Below are positions 35,180 through 45,793 of a stretch of DNA of 64,000 bases, in pieces. The notes beneath the pieces are model-generated. The model did no database searches, was not told the DNA's origin, and saw nothing but the letters and a program-made list of their open reading frames with translations. The first letter of the stretch is position 1, and every line of letters begins with the position of its first letter. The stretch comes from Agrostemma githago (lineage: Eukaryota > Streptophyta > Magnoliopsida > Caryophyllales > Caryophyllaceae): NCBI GenBank assembly GCA_958450325.1, contig OY288239.1:42675811-42739810 (forward strand), written 5' to 3'. The position numbers and the translations under genes were made by a program.

Positions 35180-38100
35180 TCAGACGTAATATTTCTTTAG
35201 TGTGTCTGCATTCCAGTGAGCATGTAGCTCTTGTCCCTCAAGGTTGGCTATTTTGTACGTGCCTGGTCCCAGAACCTGAGTTACTTGGTATGGGCCCTCC
35301 CAATTGGCACTCAGCTTTCCATGTTTTCTTGACTTCCCAACCGCCTGCGTCTTTCTCAGAACCAGCTCGCCCATCTGGAAATTCCTCTGTCGCACCTTGC
35401 TGTTGAAAGCTTTCCTCATTCGCTGCTGGTAGGCAGCGATGTTGGTACTGGCTTCCTCCCTTAGTTCATTCACCAGGTCTAAGGCTTCAACCATTGCAGC
35501 TTCGTTTTCAGCCTGGTCGTACTGCAGGGAGCGCAGAGAGGGAATCCTTGCCTCAATTGGCAATAGTGCCTCCGCTCCATATACCAGACCAAATGGGGTT
35601 TGGCCTGTAGACTCTTTTTTGGTAGTTCGGATTGACCAGAGTATACTGGGGAGTTCGTCAGCCCACCTACCCTTGCAGTCATCCACCATTTTCTTCAGGC
35701 CGTTCAGGATTTGTTTGTTGGCTGCTTCTGCCTGTCCATTGGTTTGAGGATGACAGACAGCTGAGTAGGCGACTGAGATGTTGTGGCTTTCCAGCCAGAT
35801 TCTCAGCGGATCATTATCGAACTGCCTGCCGTGGTCAAATACCAACATCTTTGGTAGACCAAACCTGGTGATGATATTTCGCCAGATCACCTTTCTGACC
35901 GCCGGCTCAGTGATGTTGGGCACTGCTTCGGCCTCCACCCACTTGGTGAAGTAGTCTATGGCGACAATCAAGAATTTTCTGCCCCCTGTGGCCATCGTGA
36001 AGGGTCCTAGAATGTCCATCCCCCATTGAGCAAAGGGGATGGGAGATAGGATTGGCCTAAGCTCCTGGGCCGGGGCATGGATCGATGGGGCAAAGAGTTG
36101 GCATTTTCTGCATTTCTGGGTCAGGCTCTTGGCATCTGCAAGCATGGTAGGCCAGTAGTAGCCTGCCCTGAGGGCCTTGTGGGCCAGCGATCTCCCACCA
36201 ATGTGATGTCCACAAATCCCTGAGTGGATATCATCCAATACCTCAGCGGCCTGATCTGCCCGTAAACATTTAAGCAGGGGATAAGTAAAAGATTTTTTGT
36301 AAAGTTCTTCATTAATGAGTATGAACCAGGCTGCTTTAGCCTGTATCTTCCTCTTTTGTAACGAGTCTGATGGTAAGATACCATGCCTCTTGTACTGGAT
36401 GAAGGGAGTCATCCAGCTTTCCAGTTCTTCCACGGTATTAATCGTTTGACAGGGGTTAGTAGACTTCTCGTGTAGAACGTCGACCCATACTGATCTCCGG
36501 ATGTCCTGCAGACTGGAGCTTGCCAGTTTTGACAGGGCATCTGCTCTGTTGTTCTGGGATCGGGGGATTTGTTTGACCTCATATGATTTTAGGCCGGACA
36601 ACTCTCCCTTCACCATCTCCAGGTATGTGGCCATTGCTTGGTCTCTTGCTTCGTATTCTCCATTGATTTGGTTGGCGATGAGCTGGGAGTCTGTCGCCAG
36701 GACAATTCGTTCTGCTCCTGCGGCTTTAGCTAGCCTGACGCCTGCGAGTACTGCTTCCTACTCTGCTTCATTGTTTGATGCTGGGAAAACAAATCTGAGA
36801 GCATGCTCAAAATCAGTTCCTCCCGGGCTGGTTAGCACGACGCCTGCGCCTGCGCCATTGGCCGTCGAGGATCCGTCAGTATACACGATCCATTCCTGGG
36901 CAGGGGCTTCTTCCTCCCCTGAATGGGAGCACTCAGCAAAAAAGTCTGCCAAAGCTTGGGCCTTAATGGCTGTTCTCGGCTGGTAAGATATACCTAGCCC
37001 ACTCAGCTCAATTGCCCACTTCAACAATCTCCCTGATTTTTCAAATTTTTCCAACACCTTTTCCAGGGGTTGGTCGGTGAGGACTATGACTGGATGCGCG
37101 TCAAAGTAAGGTCTGAGCTTCCGGGCAGCAACTATGACCGCGTAGGCAGCTTTTTCAACCATCGGATAATTCTTCTCAGCTGCCCCCAGCGCATGACTTA
37201 CAAAGTATATAGGTTGCTGGGCGCCTGCCTCTTCTCGTAGGATGACTGTGCTGACAGTTATATTGGTCACTGCAATGTAGAGGAAAAGTTTTTCTCCTGC
37301 TACTGGTCTTGCCAGGGTAGGGAGCCTCTTAAGATGGTCCTTCAATTGCTCAAAGGCCTCTTTCTGCTTGTCCTCCCACTTGAACTGTTTGTTCCCTTTC
37401 AGTATCTTGAAAAAAGGAGTGGCCTTGTCTGCTGATCGGGCGACGAATCGTGCTAAGGCGGCCATTCGACCCGTCAGGCGCTGGATGTCTCTAATGGTTT
37501 TGGGCTCAGGAAGGTCTAGAACTGCCTGAACTTTTTCAGGGTTGGCGTCTATCCCCCGAGAACTGACCAAGAACCCTAGGAATTTGCCGGAACGGACTCC
37601 AAATGTACACTTTTTCGGATTAAGTTTCATTTTGTAGGCGCGCAGGGAGCAGAAGGTTTCCTGCAAGTCTATCAGGTGTTCTCTGTCTTCCCTGCTTTTC
37701 ACGATGGCGTCATCAACGTAAGCCTCGATGTTTCTGCCTTTTTGTTTCTCAAACACTTTATCAACCAACCGCTGGTACGTAGCCCCTGCATTTTTGAGCC
37801 CGAATGGCATCATCTTGTACATGTAGGTACCCGAACTAGTGATGAACGCACACTTCACCCTGTCCGGCTGCCACAAGTATACTTGATGATACCCTGAAAA
37901 GGCGTCTAGGAAGCTCAGCATGGTGTAGCCACTGGTGGCGTCCACCAGTTGATCGATTCGGGGGAGCGGATAGCAGTCTTTCGGGCAGGCCTTGTTCAGG
38001 TTTGTAAAGTCGACGCACATTCTCCATGCGCCTGACGATTTCTTGACCATGACAACATTTGCCAGCCATTCGGGGTAGTCGCAGACTTCAATAAAGTCTG

Positions 38101-40899
38101 CTTTCAAGAGTTTGTCAATTTCTTCCTTGATTGCTGCGTCTTTTTCCGCAGACATGTTTCGTTTCTTCTGTTTTACAGGGCGAGCATCCATGCTTACATT
38201 CAGCTTGTGAACGATGCATGATGGATCAACGCCGGGCATCTCGTCTGCAGAATAGGCAAATACGTCTTTGTTTTCCTTCAGGAGTTTGACCAGTTCGGCC
38301 TGGTAGGATTCCTCTAGGCCTGCTCCTACCAGGACCTGTCTTCCTGGCTCCAAGTCCACCAGCATACTTTCGCCCCCTGGTTCCAGGCGGTCGGGCGCCG
38401 GGTGCTCGACTGGGACTTCGCCTTCTCTGCAGGGGGAACTGTCAGCTTTTCTTTTTCCTTTTCTGTCTCTCTCGTGCTCTTGCAGGGCCACGGAGTAGCA
38501 TTGTCGGGCTGACTCCTGGTCCCCACGTACCTTTCCTTCCAGCCCGAAGTCAGTGACATACGCGATGGTGAGAGCCCTGATGGAGATGGCCGCCTCGATT
38601 TCGTCCAGAGTGGCCCTGCCAATCAGGGCGTTGTAGGCAGATCTCGCGTCCACAACAACAAAGGTTGCCCTGACATTCCTGGCTGTAGAGCCTTCCCCGA
38701 AGGTTACAGGCAAGTCGATGACTCCCATGGGCAGCACGCCTGCCCCACTGAATCCATACAGCGATCCGGGAGTAGGTCGCAGGTGCCTTTTTTCCAGGCC
38801 CATTTTTTCGAAGGCGTCCTTGTACAATAGATTTGTGTACGCGCCTGTGTCCACCATACACCTTCGCACAATATGGTTGCTGATCTCTAGGGACAGCACC
38901 AAAGGATCACTGTGCGGGTATACCACGCGTCCTGCATCATCAGGGGTGATGCTTAGTGTCACCCCCCTTGGACTCCCTGCTTTCTCAGCATAGCAGATCT
39001 GGTTCCTTAGCTCGCGCATTTGTCTTTTTTGGCCTCTTCGACTGAGCTGGCCTTCGGTGCCCCCTGAAATTACATGGATCACCATGCGGTTTTGCACTGA
39101 CCCTTCGGGTTTTTCAGACACTTCCTTCTGAGACTTATTTTTAGCTGCGTAGTTGGCCAACCATCCGTTCCTGATTAATTTCTCAATTTCGTCCTTCAGG
39201 TGACGGCATTCTTCGGTGGTATGGCCTATACAGTCGTGAAAAGTGCAGAATTTCTTGGGGTCTTCTTTTGGGCTGCGAGGTTTGTTCAGGCGGTTCCATT
39301 TAGCAGTTTCTTTTTCCAGTTCGAAGATTTCCGCCCTGGATTTGTTCAGAGCAGTGTAACTGTCGAATCTGGGTTGGTAGACTGGGCGCTCCTTCTTGGG
39401 AGTGTCTCCCTCTTCCCTTTGCTTGCCTGGCTCACTTCTGCCCCTTCCACCCTGCGGTCCCCCTTGAGGCTTTGTTTGGCCTGATGGGGTGTCCGTCAGG
39501 CCGTGGAACTCCTCCTGCAGAATGAACCCTTCAGCAATCTTCCTGGCCATGGCCAGGGTTTCTGGCTGGGCCCTGATCATCTGGTTTTTCATTTCCCCTG
39601 GAAGTAGGGAGATTGTCAGGGCATAGGCGGCAGTGGAATCATCGATCTCCCTAACCTGCTGGTAGGATAGATCAAACCTTCTCATGTATTCTCTCACACT
39701 CTCACCCTTTTTCTGTTTCAGGGTCATGAGATCGAAATGGGTAAGGCGTCTTCTCTTATTTCCGTCATACTGTTCGAGGAAAATTTCAGCCAACTCTATG
39801 AAGAACCTGACTGACCCCTGGCGGAGGTCTCTGAACCATCCCTGCGCGAGCCCCACCAGGGTGGTAGGGAAAACTTTGCACCAGATGGCATCATCTACGT
39901 CATACATGCCCATGTGGCTTTCAAAGGCTGCCAGGTGGTCTTCAGGGTCTGTCGTCCCGTCAAATTTGATGGTGGGCATTTTGATTTTTGGAATGGGGTA
40001 CTCTTGTACCTCAGGGTGTAACGGGGTTTTCGTGGGCCTGCCTACCAGTCGTGACCTGCTTTCCCAAGACTGGTTACCGTGAGATTCCCATTGTTTATGG
40101 GTCGGTTTCCTCGCACTGGGGGAGCGGTGCCTTGGTGGCGGTCTGCTAGCTGCCTCGTCCTCTGTTTCCGAGGAGGCCTGCCTGGGCCTCTTCCTCTGAG
40201 AGTGGCAGAGGTTCTCACCCTGATGGTACCTGGACTCGAGCGGTTGTCCCCGGTTGAGTCTGGATTGCAGGCTTTAGGATAAGCCGGGGGCCGACTGCTC
40301 CTTGGCCGCAGGTGTTAGCCTGGAGAAAACTCCGCCTGGCCTCTCTCCCAAGCGTTTTGACACAGGCTCCCTGGGCCTCATGCGCTCCTGTAATCCTTGA
40401 GATAAGCCTCCCTGTCCTCCAGACGCCGATTCTGTTGTGTGAATGGAGAACGCCTGCTGGACAGGTGGCTCTGGATTGCCAGTGGTAATGCGCCTCTGCA
40501 CATGCGTATACACTTGAGCTGTTCTTCTCGCTTTTCTCTGAGCATTTCTGGCGGCGGTCCGCCTCGTGCCCCCGGCCTCGTCCCTGCTGACTGGGGACGG
40601 TTGCCTGGGAGCCGATGCGACCCTGCCCACCAAGTCCTCAGGTGTGAATTCCTGATTCAGCATCGCAGAGAAGAACGCGGCCGCCTGTGCCATCTGAGCT
40701 GGGGTCAGATTGAGAGCACGTCCTGGGTGTGTCCCCAACTCAGGTGTCACAGCAGTGTTGGATCCATCGAGGGGATTGGTTCCCCCCACCCTAAGATCGT
40801 GGCAGGAGGGACCCTCTCCGACTGCGGCATACCATACAGGGGCGTCACCGGTGGGACCGTCGGACCCGCTCCTGCACTGGCATCAACGATTTCTGGCAT
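35180..40899 (-). pseudogene. Gag-pol polyprotein of the young Tat element, three lesions
   Basis: Minus strand. A likely start at 40899 (MPEIVDASAGAG) is joined by a one-base frameshift in the G-run near 40790 to a frame that stays open to 35180. That frame has TAA at 40276-40274 and TAG at 36760-36758, where relatives have Tyr in NNEAEYEA. Domains in order: gag capsid (FFIELAEIFLEQY, 39.9-39.5 kb); knuckle FCTFHDCIGHTTEEC; protease MVDTGAYTNLLY; RT with VCDYPEWLANVVMVKK, MPFGLKNAGATYQRLV and YVDD box AYVDDAIVKS; RNase H; second RNase H (VYTDGSSTANGAGAGVV); integrase with an HHCC finger (KCRKCQLF), MDILGPF, VFDHGRQFDN, NGQAEAANK and the GPY motif WEGPYQV. About 1900 residues in all. A protein-competent relative probably exists or existed recently. 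Confidence 0.92.
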
Positions 40900-40975
40900 G
40901 ATTGTGTTTAATTTTGTGATTATGAGTGGTTGATTTTAGTGGGTAACTCGTGAGCACAACCGTAAGTTCCACACA

Positions 40976-40985
40976 GACGGCGCCA
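40976..40985 (-). other. PBS of the young Tat element
   Basis: Minus-strand TGGCGCCGTC, three bases from the 5' LTR end. It is complementary to the 3' end of a plant tRNA-Asp-like acceptor. Confidence 0.7.
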
Positions 40986-40988
40986 AAT

Positions 40989-41668
40989 TGTTCCGGTCAC
41001 GGAAACAATTCACCCGGCCTAGGATCCGGGTTGTACAATCGGGTTAATGGTGAGAAACTGATCGTTTGATTTCCCTTGGTCTCCCCTTTCTCTCACTCCC
41101 TGGATCGGACCTTCCCGGCGGAAATGGCATGCTCCCTGCACAATGAACGCACAGGGCCTCGGAGGTTGTCCGAGGAAACCCTCTCCGATGCCTAAGTCAG
41201 TCCGTGAAATGCCTTTACGAACCTAGCTCGTGAGGAACTAGGCGGCGTTTTTAGGAGTAAGAGTCTAGAGAGAGAAAATCCAACCCCTCTCATGTGGGAA
41301 ATGGGGAGGTATTTATACCTTCCCACAAGAGAGAGAAGTGGGAGTGGAATGGTTGGATAGAGAAGTGACAAGTGGCGGTTTCTCGTCCACCCATTCCTAA
41401 TTACCTTAGGCAAAATGACGAGAGGGCCCCTGGGGGTTCTGGCCCTGTCGGCCAGGGATTTTCCCAGGGCAGACAGTCTTCAGGCAGGGAGCTGCCCAGT
41501 TTCGACAGGCTGGGTTGGCCTGTGCTCCCAGCAGCTGACGGCCAACCTTAGCGTTTTATGCTTCTTGTTTTAATTTCTTGCTAGGGGTTGGTCTTTCAAC
41601 TCTTTGACAGGGACCGTCTCAGGGCTTGCCTAGCAGGCGGCTAATTGACAGGCGGCCCACCCCAATCA
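40989..41668 (-). repeat. 5' LTR of the young Tat element (680 bp)
   Basis: This is the partner of 29439-30118. The minus-strand TATA box TATAAATA lies at 41317-41310. The TSD ATAAT follows at 41669-41673. Confidence 0.95.
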
Positions 41669-41673
41669 ATAAT

Positions 41674-42081
41674 CTATACTAATAGTAGTCTAATACGAGT
41701 AGTAATTAAGGTAAGTCTATTAATTACCAAACTCTAATAAAATAATATAATATAATATAATAATACTAATAAATAATAAGCTGTCACGGAACCTAAACAA
41801 CTTAAGTTCCATCTTCAATTTCCGAGTAGCGCGAGACTGTCGGTTTCATTGCTTCATCTGGGCTTGTTCTTCTAGATCTTTGTCTTGGGTCCACCTTATC
41901 CTTATGTTTCATCATATTTTCGGTTCGAATCAAGGATTGAGTAATATCGTGCTTTAAAATCCTCAAAATAGCTCATATAACATTCATACGAATATTATAC
42001 AAATGTGACCCAAAGATACCGATTAAGTCAATAAAACCACGCTGAAATCGTCGGTATGACACTACTTAATACGGCCTATCA
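41674..42081 (-). repeat. Athila-like 3' LTR, second part
   Basis: It continues the LTR interrupted at 29438 and aligns with about 46655-47661. It ends ACGGCCTATCA and is followed by the PPT-like ATATCCCCACGC (minus GCGTGGGGATAT). Confidence 0.85.
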
Positions 42082-44350
42082 AATATCCCCACGCTTGAAC
42101 CTTTACTCGTCCTCGAGTAAAACTCAAAGAACACAATAATATCAACCATCACCGGTCCAAAATGCACAGGAAAAACATTATACTCAATGGCCCTCACTCG
42201 TCGTCCATCAAATTCCCTCGTATACAAAACGTCACCAACAAACTATGGTCAGTGGCTCGAATCATCCTCACAACAAAAGGACATCAACATGTGAAAATAA
42301 ATGACAATAAAATTTTAACGCCCCTTATCGCTTTGATCCTAAAACGAATCACATGTGCTACAAATGTCACCGGTGGTAAAAGATGTATACCACAATATTA
42401 TACAACCCACACATGTGAGCAATCCTAAACGCATCTAATCGCCAAATCAAAACAATTACACTCAATCGCATAAACAAGGTGCAATCACTTCACTCCGCAG
42501 CGCCATTCTTCTCACAGTAGACAACCAATCCTACCCGACCGTCCTTCTATGACACCCTTCTTATGACGCCACACCAAGAACGTATAAAGTAATTGTGCAT
42601 ATTTTTTCCTAATTCCCTCACTTTGCCTAGAGCATCCGCCCTTACGGATTCACTCTAGCTTTTCATTTTTTTAAACTCACTCTACTCTCGTGGAATGCAA
42701 CTCGAGTTTTCTTTTTACCCGGAGCGCCCTTTCGGGTTTTCACTCCGTCCTCGACCACTTTCCCATTCTTGCCTGGACGCCCTTTCCGAGTTTTCACCTA
42801 GCCGGAATTATTTATTTCTTTTTTTTCTTTTTCTTTTTTCTTTCAAATTACAGCACGATAGACGGTTACAAAGACGAGACAAATATATAAATCCTTCCCC
42901 ACGCTTATTCCGAACATTGTCCTCAATGAGAGACCAAGGACACAAATAAAAATAATAAACAGGGGAAAAGACCTTGAACATCGATAAAAGATTCGTCCCA
43001 ACAATCGTATCGCACAACTTGACCATAGAAAATTTCACTAGTAGTATTCAACTATCTGTCTCACAAATCCGCACTAGCTCACTAATAAGTTGGATAGCAC
43101 ACCCGACTCCGTAAGAGCTAAATCAAACCCCACAATCGAGAACATCAAGACCGACTTCCACCAATCTAATAAAGAACTCAGCTTACTTAATCAGTGGACT
43201 GTATTACGGACACATTCTACAATCAAACAGAGAACACCACCAAAAATCCACCGAAATACACAATGGAACACAGCTGACAACAAGTGTACACGACCAAACC
43301 AACAGCATAGCCGAAATCGTAGGGAAATAGAGATACAAGGACAAGATGTTATACCCCAAAATCAACTATTCGTGCGTGGGTTCCGAAAGTGGCGGAACAA
43401 TCAGCTGGACATGGAGTGGGTGACAGAACTCGCGTGACCACCAACCCGACATCAATACACTACCAAACTCGACCGAAAAATCAACGGTCCCTTTTTAGAC
43501 TCAGACGGAACCGGCTCAAAACAACCCCCCAATTTTTAGAGTTTGGTAGGATTTTTATGGTGAGTGATATGAAACGGATATATGTGTAGTGGGTAAGAAA
43601 ATAGGAGGATAAAATCAATTTATTTAGAGCAGAAAGGAAGAAAAGAGGGGATAGAGGTGAGATCTGACGTAGATTAATGGAGTTGAGAAGTCTGGACTGT
43701 GAATGGAAGATGAAGCTGAATGAGACTTGAAGTTGAATTGGAGAAAAACGGTGAATTGGAAAAGGAAGTAGATAAATGGATGGAGTAGATGTTGGGGTAA
43801 ATTAATGGAGGAGGGAGCTTGAAAGGATGAAAGTGAATGGGGAAATGAGGAAGAAGATGAATGTTGTTAATCGTATATTGTTTTTTTTTCTTCTTTTTTT
43901 TGAAAATTAGGAAAACATACTTGTACAACTAAATGATACGGGCGCCTCGCATGGACTTCCCGTGACTCGCGGGGATTGCTGGACTTTCATCCAAAATAAT
44001 TTTTATTCAAAAATAATTATCAATATGTCATGCTAGTCGCCCAGCTGCCCACAAGTCACCCTGATTACTGAAATCGGGTGCTCTTCGCTCCTACAAAGTA
44101 CTAAAAATTAGGGAAATAGTTAAAATTTAAAATAAAAATGGTAGCGACTTACTCCACGAAAAATATGACAACCGATTATTTATAATATATTATAAAAAAA
44201 CATGACCCGTAATAAATTACAAAAGAAATATACAAGACACGGGTTGCCTCCTGGTAGCGCTTTTGTTTATCGTCGTTCGCTCGACTTCATGTTTAAAAGT
44301 GACCTGACTTAAGATAGGACGAAATACTTACCTTAACCTTGTTGACACAA
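42082..44350 (-). other. Athila-like 3' internal region without pol
   Basis: No protease, RT or integrase reading survives on either strand. Recognisable Athila-type landmarks on the minus strand are GAGGACGAGTAAAGG near 42105-42120, GAGGACAATGTTCGG near 42905-42925 and AGCGCTACCAGGAGGCAACC at about 44241-44261. These normally follow pol, so the whole pol was lost. 43674-43928 holds T-rich runs. I see no host gene. Confidence 0.6.
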
Positions 44351-45646
44351 TCAAACAATCGAGCGAAATGAATGCGCGGAACAACCCAATGCTCGTAGCA
44401 ATCGATCAAAAATACTCGCAAATAGATTTGAATAGTGGCGATAAGAGAAATTAAAAATCAATTGACACCACCTATCAATAAGCATATCATAATAATCTTG
44501 CGATGAACGTCTTTCCGACCCTCTATGCTCAAAAAATGAATTAAGATCAATGTACTCCTGTTTATAAGATGGATTTTTCATAGGTAGGGTCAGATAGGCT
44601 CGAGGATGAACATAAAACTTTCCCGGAATTAACATCAATGAAGACTCGAAGGGTGTTATTGGTGGTTCTTCCTTGTGAATATAAAATTCAGTAGATATGC
44701 CTCCTATTTCTCCCACCATTTCATGACAGTTGAGCCTCACCAATTCACTTCTCTCACATAAATCGTCTTCCACCTCATCAAAAACACTTATCTCTTATTT
44801 TCCTACTCCGTCATCCATAGTCTCCTCAACGATTACACACATTTCCTCTTGCTCATTCTTAACAATCATAACCATAGAATCCTCCCAGATTAAACTATCA
44901 CTCATATCATTTTGACTTGAGGAATCTTCCTTAACGTGTGTTTCGTTATCAAAAGAGGAATCAATATGTGTAAAAATAATAGAAGAGGGTGAGTATATTG
45001 AATCATCATAGTCATCCTCCTCGTCATCCCAAAAACCATCGTCATCATCACTATCGCACACTTTATAAGAGTGACATACCCCACCGGGTTTAAGGGAGAA
45101 AGTGTCATCAAACTCTATGTTCTTAATAACTCTAGACTCCTTAACATTAAGACAAAAATCATCATGTGTCTCAAGTCTATCATTAGATGCCACTATTTGC
45201 ACTACATGACTCTCAAGGTTCTCGATACTAACATTGTTTTTTTGCCCGAATTGAGGCATACTAGCTTGAAGGGTCATCTGAGCAGTAATTAGGTCACTAA
45301 TCATGTCTTCCGTGGATATAGGATAATCATGTTGGGTGTTCAAATTTTTATTGGGACTCATTGAAGGTTCCCTAGAACGTGAGTTTTCCAACTCTCATTC
45401 TTCAGTGTCATGAGCCAAGTATATGAAAAGTTCTCACTTCTCTTCATAGTTAAACCCATCAATGAACCTTCCCTCACTTAAAGAATCAACATGCATCAAG
45501 GTTTCATCATTTAACCCATTGTATACCACATGACAGAGTTCTCATATTTGATATCGGTGACGACATCTAGAGACATACTCACTCAATCTATCAAAATATT
45601 TGTAAAATAGTTCATGCTCATAATGAGGGAAATATTTTGTCGCCAT
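44351..45646 (-). pseudogene. Athila-like gag remnant with four in-frame stops
   Basis: One minus-strand frame runs from ATG 45646 to 44351, broken by TGA at 45544-45542, 45436-45434 and 45397-45395 and by TAA at 44797-44795. The first part carries the Athila gag pattern 'WE..H..YNGL....R..VD....G.F......E..E....A' (FDRLSEYVSRCRH, VVYNGLNDETLMHVDSLSEG). Each TGA falls where relatives have Trp (TGG). A long acidic segment follows (CDSDDDDGFWDDEEDDYDDS) and then ITPFESSLMLIPGKFYVHPR, whose function I do not know. The element continues into 3' landmarks without pol. Confidence 0.6.
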
Positions 45647-45770
45647 CTATCAGATAAACTAAGACTCGCTAAAAACACTCAACAAAAATTAAAACTAACT
45701 AAGACTCTCTAAAATAAACTACACTAACTAAAACTATCTACACCAACACACAAAAACAATTAATGTCAAT

Positions 45771-45788
45771 TCTTCGGCAATGACGCCA
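45771..45788 (-). other. PBS of the Athila-like element
   Basis: Minus-strand TGGCGTCATTGCCGAAGA directly after the LTR end. It is close to the tRNA-Asp-type TGGCGCCGTTGCCGGGGA common in Athila elements, with a few substitutions. Confidence 0.65.
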
Positions 45789-45793
45789 AAATT

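Larger units (their letters stand above)
29439..41668 (-). mobile_element. Young, nearly intact Tat-lineage Ty3/gypsy element (12.2 kb)
   Basis: Each LTR is 680 bp (29439-30118 and 40989-41668), with plus-sense termini TGTTCCGGTC...CCCAATCA. By eye they differ at only five positions. The TSD is ATAAT (29434-29438 and 41669-41673), inside an Athila LTR. In minus sense the PBS TGGCGCCGTC follows the 5' LTR. Then come one long gag-pol frame (about 40900 to 35180), a 125-bp tandem array, two plus-strand (antisense) genes and the 3' LTR. Pol order is protease, RT, RNase H, second RNase H-like domain, integrase. The extra archaeal-type RNase H and antisense ORFs point to the Tat lineage. Damage is light: one frameshift and two stops in gag-pol, one stop in an antisense gene. 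Confidence 0.93.

Noticed and set aside
36758..39979. Treating the 1073-codon polyprotein as a complete gene separate from 35180-36634
   Set aside because: Both lie in the same frame and the intervening 41 codons are open. Only a TAG at 36760-36758 divides one gag-pol.
43674..43928. 84-codon minus frame with KKKKKK and proline/serine runs
   Set aside because: Low-complexity reading of a T-rich, GAATGG-rich part of the Athila 3' region.
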